Shown piece after piece: positions 1 through 7,988 of a DNA stretch of 40,734 nucleotides. Source of the stretch: an uncultured Lachnospiraceae bacterium (GTDB taxonomy: Bacteria; Bacillota; Clostridia; Lachnospirales; Lachnospiraceae). The stretch spans positions 1 to 40,734 of the forward strand of contig CABUAW010000019.1 of NCBI GenBank assembly GCA_902489645.1, in the 5' to 3' direction. Positions within the stretch are counted from its first letter, which is position 1; every line of letters begins with the position of its first letter. The notes below the pieces were generated by a model that worked only from the letters and a program-made list of their open reading frames with translations, was not told the origin of the DNA and made no database searches. A program made the translations under genes and the position numbers.

Positions 1-131
1 TACGCAGATTCAAAAGAAACTGTGCAAAGGCTGGTATTCAGCAGGAAATTCGTAAGAGAGAACATTACGAAAAACCAAGTGTTAGACGTAAGAAAAAATC
101 AGAAGCTGCTAGAAAGCGCAAATATAAATAA
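1..131 (+). CDS. rpsU: 30S ribosomal protein S21, C-terminal part
   Basis: The 5' end lies outside the window; 42 codons are visible, ending in TAA at 129-131. The visible protein is strongly basic (RRFKRNCAKAGIQQEIRKRE then EHYEKPS and a lysine/arginine-rich tail), which is the standard bacterial S21 C-terminus. S21 is a small-subunit protein near the anti-Shine-Dalgarno end of 16S rRNA and takes part in translation initiation. A strong intrinsic terminator follows 20 bases later, so rpsU transcription probably ends before yqfC. The order rpsU then yqfC/yqfD/phoH/ybeY is a familiar Firmicutes arrangement. Confidence 0.95.
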   Translation, partial: RRFKRNCAKAGIQQEIRKREHYEKPSVRRKKKSEAARKRKYK

Positions 132-150
132 TCTTCGGATACCTGGATAT

Positions 151-181
151 AAAAAGCTATAACGTAAGTTATAGCTTTTTT
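151..181 (+). terminator. Intrinsic terminator after rpsU
   Basis: A perfect 13-bp inverted repeat, AAAAAGCTATAAC and GTTATAGCTTTTT, encloses a GTAA tetraloop and ends in six T residues. It separates rpsU from the sporulation-type operon that follows. Confidence 0.93.
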
Positions 182-214
182 CACGTCCTATTCACATAAG
201 GAGCCTGCGGCCAG

Positions 215-243
215 GTATATAATTCAATGGGGACGCATAGAAT
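215..243 (+). promoter_or_regulatory. Candidate sigma-E-type promoter for yqfC-yqfD
   Basis: A -10-like CATAGAAT (236-243) lies 14 bases after GTATATA (215-221). The known Bacillus sigma-E consensus is roughly KMATATT, 14-15 bp, then CATACANT. Both halves fit imperfectly. The expected start near 250 would place the ribosome binding site at 251-260 right at the 5' end of the message. The call is supported by yqfC and yqfD being sigma-E genes in Bacillus; it remains an inference. Confidence 0.45.
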
Positions 244-265
244 GTAGAAAAAACGGAGAGTCGCC

Positions 266-529
266 TTGTTTGCGGATTGGCTAAGGGTTCATCAAATTGT
301 ACCGGAGGAGCTGAGTGCGGATGTTTCAGTTTTATATGCACTTGGACAGAAAGAATTAAAGATTCAGAACTATAAAAAAATTCTCCATTACAGTCCAAAA
401 GAAATGGTACTTCTTTTAAAGGGTCAGAGGCTGGTCGTTTTGGGGGACCATTTGGATATCGATTATTTTAATGAAGATGAAATCTGCATACGGGGACATA
501 TTGTTTCGATAACCTATCAGGGTGGATGA
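266..529 (+). CDS. yqfC: Sporulation protein YqfC
   Basis: An 87-residue protein of the YqfC/YabP-like sporulation family, with a central beta-rich stretch (ELKIQNYKKILHYS, then MVLLLKGQRLVVLGDHLDI) that matches the family pattern of a short conserved N-terminus followed by repeated strands. YqfC is encoded directly before YqfD in spore formers and is expressed in the mother cell. The start is TTG at 266, preceded at 5 bases by CGGAGAG (254-260). An in-frame ATG at 242 is followed at once by TAG and overlaps the likely -10 element, so it is not used. The stop is 16 bases before yqfD. The detailed biochemical function is unknown. Confidence 0.8.
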   Translation: MFADWLRVHQIVPEELSADVSVLYALGQKELKIQNYKKILHYSPKEMVLLLKGQRLVVLGDHLDIDYFNEDEICIRGHIVSITYQGG

Positions 530-545
530 AAGGTCGGTGCTGTGA

Positions 546-1784
546 ATGGAATGGATTTTCCGGTGGCTGCGCAGCTATCTGACATGCCGGTTAAAAGGCG
601 GCGATATGGAACGCTTTTTTAACCTGTGCCGCTATCAGGGCATTGAATGTTGGGATATGTCCCTGGACGAAGGGGTATGCAGATGCTGCATGTATCTGGA
701 GGATTTTTGGAAAATACGGCCTTTTGTGAGAAAGACCAGGGTCAGAGTGCGAATTGAAAAACGCTGCGGTCTGGCTTTTTTTATGGATTTTTTGAAGCAC
801 AGAAAAGGACTGTGGATTGGAATGGCCGGATGTATCGGCATGCTTTGTTTTCTGTCTTCCCATATTTGGAAAATGGAATTCTATGGAAATTCTTATTATA
901 CGGATGAGCGGCTGACGAAATATCTGGCGGAAACGGAAGCGGTTTCCTTTGGCGTATGGAAACAAAAGGTGGATGGGGCGGTACTTGAAGAAAATCTTCG
1001 GCTGACATTTCCGGATATTTCCTGGGTGTCTGTGCGTATGGAAGGCACTTCCCTCATTGTCTCTCTGGAAGAAATGGTCAAATATGACGCCTCTGAAAGG
1101 GAAAAGGTGCTGCCGCGGTACGTCTGTGCAGCCAGAGATGGAGAAATTGTATCTATGGTCACGCGAAGCGGCGTTCCGAAGGTGACCATTGGTCATACTG
1201 TTCAGAAAGGCGATGTGTTGATTGACGGGGTTATGGAAATCCTGGATGAATCCATGGCTGTGGCTGAGGTCATCCCCGTGGGCGCCGACGGGGATATTTG
1301 GGCCCGTGTTTCGGAAAATTATAAAAAAACCTATCCGATATCCCGGGAAAGCCGTAATTACGGACGGGCGTCATGGAAAATATCGCTGTCCTTTGGCAAT
1401 CATTCCTTTACTTTTGGGAAAAATCCCTATGACGGAAAGGAGACGTCTTACGACCATCTGACGGAAATTTATGATTACTGGCCGGGAATTCAAGTGCAAA
1501 TGGATAGCTTTCGTCCCTACACAGCCGTACCGTCGCTTGCGGCCGTGACACAGGTGAAAAAACAGGCGGAAGAGGAACTGTCAGATATAATTCATGAATT
1601 CGAGGAAAAAGGGGTACAAATTCTAGAAAATAATGTTAAAATATTAATGTATGAGGACCGGGTAGAAGCGGCCGGGAATTTTGTCCTGGTCGAGCCCATT
1701 GGTGAAGGGGCGGATATTCTCCCGGAAAATACTCAAAACGATGAGAATGGAGAGACAGATGAGTATAACGGAAACGATGATTGA
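546..1784 (+). CDS. yqfD: Sporulation protein YqfD
   Basis: A 412-residue membrane protein of the YqfD sporulation family. Residues 1-75 are basic and cytoplasmic, one transmembrane segment lies near 86-108 (the stretch with GLWIGMAGCIGMLCF), and a POTRA/FtsQ-like module follows at about 112-180, with the typical FPDISWVSVRMEGTSL pattern. The rest is a long extracytoplasmic domain ending in an acidic, Asn-rich tail (NDENGETDEYNGNDD). The family is needed for late sporulation in the mother cell. The upstream in-frame codon is a stop (543-545), which fixes ATG 546. The 3' end overlaps the phoH start by 26 bases, consistent with one operon. Confidence 0.88.
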   Translation: MEWIFRWLRSYLTCRLKGGDMERFFNLCRYQGIECWDMSLDEGVCRCCMYLEDFWKIRPFVRKTRVRVRIEKRCGLAFFMDFLKHRKGLWIGMAGCIGMLCFLSSHIWKMEFYGNSYYTDERLTKYLAETEAVSFGVWKQKVDGAVLEENLRLTFPDISWVSVRMEGTSLIVSLEEMVKYDASEREKVLPRYVCAARDGEIVSMVTRSGVPKVTIGHTVQKGDVLIDGVMEILDESMAVAEVIPVGADGDIWARVSENYKKTYPISRESRNYGRASWKISLSFGNHSFTFGKNPYDGKETSYDHLTEIYDYWPGIQVQMDSFRPYTAVPSLAAVTQVKKQAEEELSDIIHEFEEKGVQILENNVKILMYEDRVEAAGNFVLVEPIGEGADILPENTQNDENGETDEYNGNDD

Positions 1785-2754
1785 TATTCCGGCGGAACAT
1801 GCCCGGAATGTCTTTGGACAGTATGATGTCTTTATTAAAAAGATTGAGAGGACATTAAACGTTACGATTATTGTTCGTGATGACATAATTAAAATCGTCG
1901 GTGAGACCGGCCATGTCGCCAAAGCTAAAAGTGTATTTTTAAATTTACTGGAGCTTTCAAAAAGAGGGGAGCCGATTGGTGAACAGAATGTGGACTACGC
2001 CCTGTCCCTTTCTTTTGATGATAAGGAATCTTCCATTTTAACTTTAACCCAGGATATGATTTGTCACACTGTCAATGGGAAACCAATAAAACCAAAGACA
2101 CTCGGACAGAAAGCATATGTGGACCAGATTCGGAATAAGATGATTGTATTCGGCATCGGGCCGGCGGGAACGGGAAAAACCTACCTGGCCATGGCGATGG
2201 CCATTACGGCTTTTAAAAATAATGAGGTCAACCGGATTATCTTAACCCGTCCGGCGATTGAAGCCGGAGAAAAGCTCGGCTTTTTGCCGGGAGATTTACA
2301 GAGCAAAATTGACCCCTATCTTCGACCGCTTTATGACGCTCTCTATGAAATTATGGGAGCGGACGCCTATCTGCGGAATATGGAAAAGGGCCTGATAGAA
2401 GTCGCACCGTTAGCTTATATGCGCGGGCGGACCCTGGATAATTCCTTTATTGTACTGGATGAGGCGCAGAATACGACGCCGGCTCAGATGAAAATGTTTC
2501 TGACGCGCGTGGGCTTTGGCTCAAAGGTCATTATCACCGGCGATTTAAGTCAGAAGGATTTGCCTTCCGGGCAAAGCTCCGGACTGGACGTGGCGCTGAG
2601 AGTCCTTAAAAACATTGACGATATCGGTATCAGTATGCTGTCCAGTAAAGATGTGGTGCGCCATCCTCTGGTGCAGAAGATTGTTAAAGCCTATGATGAA
2701 TATGAAAAGAGAACCGAAAGAGCTTCTCGTCTGAAAAAGTCGAAAAGGAGTTGA
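1759..2754 (+). CDS. phoH: PhoH family ATPase
   Basis: A 331-residue PhoH-like P-loop ATPase. An N-terminal KH-like region (about 1-75) precedes the ATPase, which has Walker A GPAGTGKT at 134-141, the RPAIEAGEKLGFLPGDL signature near 164-180, and Walker B IVLDEAQN at 231-238. PhoH proteins are linked to RNA metabolism and stress. Neighbouring ybeY, an rRNA-processing endoribonuclease, is the usual partner and supports an RNA role. The start at 1759 is chosen because GGAGAG (1749-1754) sits 4-6 bases upstream; ATG 1741 and 1747 are in frame but have poorer sites. The start overlaps yqfD, suggesting translational coupling. Confidence 0.93.
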   Translation: MSITETMIDIPAEHARNVFGQYDVFIKKIERTLNVTIIVRDDIIKIVGETGHVAKAKSVFLNLLELSKRGEPIGEQNVDYALSLSFDDKESSILTLTQDMICHTVNGKPIKPKTLGQKAYVDQIRNKMIVFGIGPAGTGKTYLAMAMAITAFKNNEVNRIILTRPAIEAGEKLGFLPGDLQSKIDPYLRPLYDALYEIMGADAYLRNMEKGLIEVAPLAYMRGRTLDNSFIVLDEAQNTTPAQMKMFLTRVGFGSKVIITGDLSQKDLPSGQSSGLDVALRVLKNIDDIGISMLSSKDVVRHPLVQKIVKAYDEYEKRTERASRLKKSKRS

Positions 2755-2760
2755 TAAATT

Positions 2761-3261
2761 ATGGCAATTCATATAGAATATGAAACAGAGCTTCCATTGG
2801 GGATTGAAGCGGAGCCGGTCATTGAGAAGGTTATCGATATGGCGCTGGAAATCCACGAATGTCCTTATGCGGTGGAAGTGAATGTGATTTTGACGGACAA
2901 TGCGTCGATTGCCGCCATTAATGAAGAGTACCGGAATCTGGCAAAGCCTACGGACGTTCTGTCTTTTCCGATGATTTCATATGAAACGCCGGGGGATTTT
3001 TCGGTTGTGGAAAAAATGGCCGAGGAAGACTGTTTTGACCCGGATTCGGGAGAATTGCTTCTGGGGGATATTATTATTTCTGTGGAAAAGGTTATTGAAC
3101 AGGCCGAAGCCTACGGCCATTCCAGAGAACGGGAACTGGGATTTTTGACGGCCCACAGTATGCTCCATTTATTCGGTTACGACCATATGGAAGAGGAAGA
3201 GCGCATTGACATGGAAGAAAAGCAGGAGGCGATTTTAAATCGTCTCGGATTATATCGTTAA
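2761..3261 (+). CDS. ybeY: Endoribonuclease YbeY (rRNA maturation)
   Basis: A 166-residue single-domain metalloprotein. The zinc-binding signature H-x3-H-x5-H is complete at H132, H136 and H142 (AHSMLHLFGYDH), and the upstream LAKPTDVLSFPM motif is also present. YbeY is a single-strand endoribonuclease for 16S rRNA 3'-end maturation and 70S quality control. It starts 6 bases after the phoH stop with AAGGAG at 2745-2750, so the two are co-transcribed. Length and motifs are normal. Confidence 0.95.
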   Translation: MAIHIEYETELPLGIEAEPVIEKVIDMALEIHECPYAVEVNVILTDNASIAAINEEYRNLAKPTDVLSFPMISYETPGDFSVVEKMAEEDCFDPDSGELLLGDIIISVEKVIEQAEAYGHSRERELGFLTAHSMLHLFGYDHMEEEERIDMEEKQEAILNRLGLYR

Positions 3262-3287
3262 ATACAAGGGATAAAGGAGAGAGAGCG

Positions 3288-4367
3288 ATGAAAAAACGTG
3301 GAATAATTGCAGCGCTTGGGCTTAGTATGCTTCTTTGCCTGACTGCCTGCGGAAGTAAAGAAGAAACAACAGCGGCCGAGACACAGACAACCGCAGCCGA
3401 AACAGAAACTGTGAAAGAAACCGAAGCTAAGCCGGAGGAAGCGGACTTGCCGGAAGGGAAAATGTACAGCTATCTGACGGGTGAAGTGGTAGATACGGCG
3501 GTGGGAACACAGCGTCCATTTGCTATTATGATTAATAATATTCAGGAGGCGATTCCTCAGAGCGGCGTCAGCCAGGCGGATATCGTGTACGAGTGCCTGG
3601 TAGAGTCGGGGATTACCCGTTTGTTATGTGAGTTTCAGGATATTGAAAATCTGAATAAAGTGGGCTCCATCCGGAGTGCCCGCCATTATTATATGGATTT
3701 GGCCCAGGACGATGAAGCCATTTATACCCATTTTGGACAGTCCGTTTTTGCAGAAGAACGGATAAATGCCGGTTTCCCGACAATCAGCGGGTTGTCCGGC
3801 TACGGCGGTTCCGTATTTTACCGTACAGATGACAGAGAAGCGCCGCACAATGTTTATTCTTCAAAAGACGGACTTCTGGCCGGCCTTGATGCGACGGGAA
3901 TCAGCCGGGATTATCCGGAGGGCTATAAGAGCCGTCTGAATTTCTATCATACGGATACGGTACCTGAAACTGGCGATACGGCCGAGAAAGTGACAATGCC
4001 GTTTACGGTCAATAATCCATGGTTTGAATACAATGCGCAGGACGGTTTATATTACCGCTTCCAGTATGGCGAGCCGCACATTGATGTGGAGAACAACGAA
4101 CAGTTGGCATTTAAAAATCTGATTATCCAGTATGCGGAGCGGAGTGTAATCAGTGAGCAGGACCATCAGGATTTTGTATTAGTCGGCAGCGGTACGGGAC
4201 TGATGATGACGGATGGCAAAGCCGTTAAAATCACATGGGAACGCAAGACGGAAAGTGACCGGACGACTTATTATTATGAAGATGGTACACCGGTGTATCT
4301 TAATGCCGGAAAGTCCTATATTTCCGTAGTACCTTCGGAGTTGACGGTCACCTATGAAGCAAAATAG
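3288..4367 (+). CDS. DUF3048 lipoprotein (YerB-like)
   Basis: A 359-residue secreted lipoprotein. A basic N-terminus and hydrophobic core end in the lipobox L-T-A-C with lipidated Cys21. Residues 24-54 are a Thr/Glu/Ala-rich spacer, then comes a DUF3048-type domain: IMINNIQEAIPQSGVSQADI near 80-100, SIRSARHYYMDLA, and EAPHNVYSS. The C-terminal part resembles the DUF3048 C-terminal domain of Bacillus YerB. Function is not established; extracytoplasmic envelope location is clear. The start is supported by AAGGAG at 3274-3279. It lies 26 bases after ybeY, without a visible terminator. Confidence 0.85.
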   Translation: MKKRGIIAALGLSMLLCLTACGSKEETTAAETQTTAAETETVKETEAKPEEADLPEGKMYSYLTGEVVDTAVGTQRPFAIMINNIQEAIPQSGVSQADIVYECLVESGITRLLCEFQDIENLNKVGSIRSARHYYMDLAQDDEAIYTHFGQSVFAEERINAGFPTISGLSGYGGSVFYRTDDREAPHNVYSSKDGLLAGLDATGISRDYPEGYKSRLNFYHTDTVPETGDTAEKVTMPFTVNNPWFEYNAQDGLYYRFQYGEPHIDVENNEQLAFKNLIIQYAERSVISEQDHQDFVLVGSGTGLMMTDGKAVKITWERKTESDRTTYYYEDGTPVYLNAGKSYISVVPSELTVTYEAK

Positions 4368-4404
4368 GCAGGACCTAAAAAAGACATCATGAAAGAGGTG
4401 TGCT

Positions 4405-6024
4405 ATGGGCAACAGTAAACAGCGCGCCGGTAAGAAGCTGATTGTTCAGGGAAGTATTCTGGCGATTGCTACAATTATCGTGCGCTTAATCGGTATTGTT
4501 TACCGAATTCCATTAACAAATATCGTAGGCAACGAGGGAATGGGGTATTATGGTTTTGCCTTTGAGGTGTACCAATTCCTCGTTATCCTGTCCACCAGTG
4601 CGATTCCGGTGGCCGTGTCTAAATTGACGGCGGCCAGAGTGGCACGCCATGAATATAAAAACGCACAGGCCATATTCAAGTGTTCCATCATCTTTGCCGC
4701 CGTACTGAGCGGTACGCTGGCGCTGATTACTTTTGTTGGGGCGCGGTGGATTTCCATGGTCATGTTCGGAGGAATTACCGAGGTGGCTCCGGCACTGCGG
4801 GTGTTAGCTCCCACGGTTTTTGTGTGCGCGGTTATGGGGGTATTCCGAGGATATACCCAGGGCCTTGGAAATATGGCCCCGACGGCCTTCTCACAGGTTG
4901 TGGAACAGATTTTTAATGCCGTTGTCTCGGTGGCTGCCGCGGCAATTTTGATTTCCCGGGGCGCGGCCTATGGTGCGGCCGGAGGTACGATGGGAACGTT
5001 CATGGGAGCGGTTTCCAGCCTGGTATTTTTATATCTGGTCTATTCCTCCTACCGTCCGCAGCTTACCCGGCGGATGAAAAAGGACCCGACCCGGAAGGTT
5101 TTGGAAAACAAAGCCATTTACCGGATGATTGGTCTGACGGTTATTCCGCTCATTCTGACATCGACGATTTATCAGATTAGCAGCCTGTTGGATTCGGCTT
5201 TATTCAGTAATATTCTGAAGATGATTGGTTATCAGTCGTCCTTTATCAGTTCTCTTTACGGAATTTACAGCTCAAAATACCAGCTTCTGATTAATCTGCC
5301 GCTTGGGATTACGTCTGCCCTGACGGTAGCTATGATGCCGGGAATTGCCGGGGGTATCGCATTGAACCGCCATGAACAGGTTCGTGAACAGATGGATACG
5401 GTTATCCGTCTCACCATGCTGATTGCCATACCCTGTGCCATCGGAGTGGCCGTCATGGGCGGGCCGATTATGCAGATGCTGTTTCGGGATACGACAACCC
5501 TTCCTGGAAGAATGTTGATTGTCGGCGCAGTAAATATTATCTTTTATTCGTTGTCGACATTGACCTCAACCATTTTACAGGCCAGCAATCATATGCGGGT
5601 TCCTGTGATTAACGCAGCGATATCCCTTGGTATCCATACGTTGTTTACCGTGGTTCTTCTGGCCTTTGCCGATTTACATATATTTGCACTGATTTATGGA
5701 AATATCGTATTTTCCTTCTGTATGTGCGTACTGAACCTGCGTTCTTTGGCAAAATTAATCGATTATCAATTAGATATTGTAAAAATGGCCGGTTCGGCTG
5801 TCGCTGCCTCGGCGATTATGGGAGCGATTACTTTCTTTGTATATAAGGGATGTATATATTTGATTCATTCCAATACTGTGTCTACACTGTTCGCCATCAT
5901 TATTGCCGTGGTTGTCTATGCGTTAGTATTGATTTTAACTCACGGTGTGTCGGAAGAAGAATTGTATCTTCTTCCAAAGGGGGAGGCCATCGTGCGGTTC
6001 TTATACCGGATGCATCTTTTATAG
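4405..6024 (+). CDS. spoVB: Polysaccharide/lipid flippase of the SpoVB type
   Basis: A 539-residue polytopic membrane protein with about 14 hydrophobic segments, of the MOP flippase superfamily. The N-terminus (ATIIVRLIGIVYRIPLTNIV, GNEGMGYYGFAFEVYQFLV) is the diagnostic SpoVB/YkvU/MurJ-like signature, with KLTAARVA following. Family members move lipid-linked cell-wall or polysaccharide precursors across the membrane, and SpoVB is needed for spore cortex formation. Paralogues are common in Clostridia, so the specific role is an inference. The start has AGAGGTG 5-11 bases upstream. It is close to sporulation genes on both sides. Confidence 0.85.
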   Translation: MGNSKQRAGKKLIVQGSILAIATIIVRLIGIVYRIPLTNIVGNEGMGYYGFAFEVYQFLVILSTSAIPVAVSKLTAARVARHEYKNAQAIFKCSIIFAAVLSGTLALITFVGARWISMVMFGGITEVAPALRVLAPTVFVCAVMGVFRGYTQGLGNMAPTAFSQVVEQIFNAVVSVAAAAILISRGAAYGAAGGTMGTFMGAVSSLVFLYLVYSSYRPQLTRRMKKDPTRKVLENKAIYRMIGLTVIPLILTSTIYQISSLLDSALFSNILKMIGYQSSFISSLYGIYSSKYQLLINLPLGITSALTVAMMPGIAGGIALNRHEQVREQMDTVIRLTMLIAIPCAIGVAVMGGPIMQMLFRDTTTLPGRMLIVGAVNIIFYSLSTLTSTILQASNHMRVPVINAAISLGIHTLFTVVLLAFADLHIFALIYGNIVFSFCMCVLNLRSLAKLIDYQLDIVKMAGSAVAASAIMGAITFFVYKGCIYLIHSNTVSTLFAIIIAVVVYALVLILTHGVSEEELYLLPKGEAIVRFLYRMHLL

Positions 6025-6081
6025 GCCGACAGTGAATAAAAAATAATAAATAGCAGATACTTTTTTCAAAGGGGTGAAACC

Positions 6082-6672
6082 ATGAAGAGAAAATGTATCT
6101 GCTTATTTTTATGGGTGCTTTTAATTGCCATGTCCTATGGCGGCGGATATTTGTGCTTCGTCTGGCCGGTATCAGATACGATGGAAGAAGAATTACCGGA
6201 AGTCCTTCCGGTGACCGCAGGAAAGGAAAATTTTATTTTGCCGGAAACACGGTTGGTCACAGAAACCCTGAATCTGAAAACCGGGGAAAAAACAATCGAT
6301 GAAACGCCAATGCCGGCCGTCTATCTTGGATTGGAACGGGAAGAACTGTTGGCAAAGCTCAATGATTATATGATGAATCTGTCCATTAAGGAGCTGGAGG
6401 ATGGGCTGGTGAGCTTTGACGTGGAATCCTATTCTACAAAAGAGGTAGTTCTCAGAAAAACCTATTATCCGGATGAAAATTATAAAAAATATTATGTAAT
6501 TTACCGTCAGGGACGTATTGTCATCTATTACAGTGACCGCAAGACGGTATTTGAGTATCCGGATATAAAGCTGAATGACCTTCCGATTCAGTTACAATGC
6601 GAACTCCTTTCGGGCAAGGAGATGAAGGACGAGGCGGAATTGTATAACTTTTTACAGAACTATTCCAGTTAA
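6082..6672 (+). CDS. BofC C-terminal-domain-like membrane-anchored protein
   Basis: A 196-residue protein with one N-terminal transmembrane segment (residues 5-28, CICLFLWVLLIAMSYGG) and an extracytoplasmic remainder. The last 60 residues (YYVIYRQGRIVIYYS, then DLPIQLQCELLSGKEM and ELYNFLQNYSS) follow the pattern of the BofC C-terminal domain. In Bacillus, BofC acts between the forespore membranes and restrains SpoIVB signalling. The BofC N-terminal domain is not recognisable, so the role is inferred. The RBS AAGGGGTGA is good. A weak sigma-E-like pair (GAATAAA, then GATACTTT after 15 bases) lies just upstream. Confidence 0.62.
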   Translation: MKRKCICLFLWVLLIAMSYGGGYLCFVWPVSDTMEEELPEVLPVTAGKENFILPETRLVTETLNLKTGEKTIDETPMPAVYLGLEREELLAKLNDYMMNLSIKELEDGLVSFDVESYSTKEVVLRKTYYPDENYKKYYVIYRQGRIVIYYSDRKTVFEYPDIKLNDLPIQLQCELLSGKEMKDEAELYNFLQNYSS

Positions 6673-6684
6673 TAAATATGACTC

Positions 6685-6713
6685 TTTTCTGAATCAGAAA
6701 AACATGATATCAT
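6685..6713. promoter_or_regulatory. Two adjacent palindromes before the flavoprotein operon
   Basis: TTTTCTGA-A-TCAGAAAA (6685-6701) is a perfect 8-bp inverted repeat with a single central base. ATGATATCAT (6704-6713) is a perfect 10-bp palindrome 2 bases further on and overlaps a possible -10 element (CATAAT). They lie in the short gap before ATG 6759 and look like operator sites. There is no T-run, so a terminator is unlikely. Confidence 0.45.
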
Positions 6714-6758
6714 AATAGAACATGGAATTTTGCGAAAGTACATGAAGGAGAATCGTGA

Positions 6759-7988
6759 ATGAAAGCGGACATCATTGTCATCGGCGGCGGCGCGTCAGGA
6801 TTGGCTGCCGCCATTTGCGCTGCCCGTCAGGGAGCATCCGTTCTCATATTGGAGCGGATGCCCCGTATTGGCAAGAAATTGCTGGCGACGGGGAATGGTA
6901 AATGCAATTATACAAATAGATTTATGGACGTTCATTGTTATCACAGCCGTAAGCCCTCGGCCGTGGCGGATATTTTGGAAGCTTTTAATGGGGAGGCTGC
7001 GGAAACCTTTTTTGCGGAGTTGGGTATACTGCCAAAAGCAAAAGACGGCTATGTTTACCCCAATTCCATGCAGGCCGCCTCGGTGTTGGATGCGCTGCGG
7101 TTTGAATTGGAACGGCTCGGCGTAGGCATTATAACGGAGACAGAGGTTGATGCCGTATGGCCGAAAGGGAAAGGGTTTCAGATTCAGGGGGCGAATACTA
7201 TCTATCATTGCCGCCGGGTTATTTTGGCCTGCGGAGGAAAGGCGTCGGCAAAACTTGGCTCAAACGGCAGTGGTTATGCTTTGGCAGAACGGCTTGGACA
7301 CCGGATAATTCCGGTAGTTCCGGCGCTGACCGGATTAAAAGCGAAGGAAAAATTTTATAAAGCGCTGGCCGGTATCCGGGTGGAGGCGGCGGTAACCCTT
7401 AGGATTGACGGGAAGGCCGTTGACAGACATCAGGGCGATGTTCAGTTGGCGGAGTACGGTATTTCCGGCATCCCGGTATTTCAGGTCAGCGGACAGGCCG
7501 CCTATGGACTTCTGGAAAAACGGCAGGTTTGCTGCAGTCTGGATTTTTTCCCGGAAATGCCGGAAGAAAATCTGGCAAAGCTTTTGGAAGAACGATACCG
7601 GAAGTTTCAGGGACGGCCGGTGGAAGCTTTTGAAACCGGACTTCTGAATCGTAAACTGATTCATGAATGTTTGCGGCTGGCCGGTGGAAGCGCCAATGCT
7701 CTGCCGGAGACGGAAGCGTTGACAAAGTTTTTGAAACATTTTCCGGCAACAATCGCCGGAAGCCGTGGGTATGATTTTGCCCAGGTATGTGCCGGCGGCG
7801 TGGATTTAAATGAAATTTGTACAAAAAACTGTGAATCGACCCTGCATCCGGGATTATATATCACCGGTGAGCTGCTGGATGCGGACGGCATCTGCGGCGG
7901 ATACAATCTTCAATGGGCATGGTCAACCGGCTGCCTGGCCGGAGCTTCTGCCGGAAAGGAATGTCATGCTTCGTATCGGACAAATTAA
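6759..7988 (+). CDS. HI0933/BaiN-like NAD(P)/FAD-dependent oxidoreductase
   Basis: A 409-residue flavoprotein. The N-terminal Rossmann dinucleotide motif is GGGASGLAAAI (about 8-18), followed by RMPRIGKKLLATGNGKCNYTN, the hallmark of the HI0933 (YhiN) family. The C-terminal FAD motif is present as YITGELLDADGICGGYNLQWAWSTG. Gut clostridial relatives include the bile-acid enzyme BaiN, but most members have no known substrate and context gives none here. The start is supported by AAGGAG at 6745-6750. The gene overlaps the next flavoprotein by 23 bases, so they are probably translated together. Confidence 0.88.
   Translation: MKADIIVIGGGASGLAAAICAARQGASVLILERMPRIGKKLLATGNGKCNYTNRFMDVHCYHSRKPSAVADILEAFNGEAAETFFAELGILPKAKDGYVYPNSMQAASVLDALRFELERLGVGIITETEVDAVWPKGKGFQIQGANTIYHCRRVILACGGKASAKLGSNGSGYALAERLGHRIIPVVPALTGLKAKEKFYKALAGIRVEAAVTLRIDGKAVDRHQGDVQLAEYGISGIPVFQVSGQAAYGLLEKRQVCCSLDFFPEMPEENLAKLLEERYRKFQGRPVEAFETGLLNRKLIHECLRLAGGSANALPETEALTKFLKHFPATIAGSRGYDFAQVCAGGVDLNEICTKNCESTLHPGLYITGELLDADGICGGYNLQWAWSTGCLAGASAGKECHASYRTN

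Noticed and set aside
242..247. Nonsense mutation at codon 2 of yqfC
   Set aside because: The ATG overlaps a probable -10 element and a TTG start with a good ribosome binding site follows, so the gene need not be broken.
591..1196. A 201-codon minus-strand open frame across yqfD
   Set aside because: Shadow of yqfD; His/Phe-rich composition typical of antisense reading and no start signals.
7810..7965. Earlier start for the second FAD protein
   Set aside because: It would overlap the first flavoprotein by nearly 180 bases with unconserved sequence; ATG 7966 has a proper ribosome binding site.
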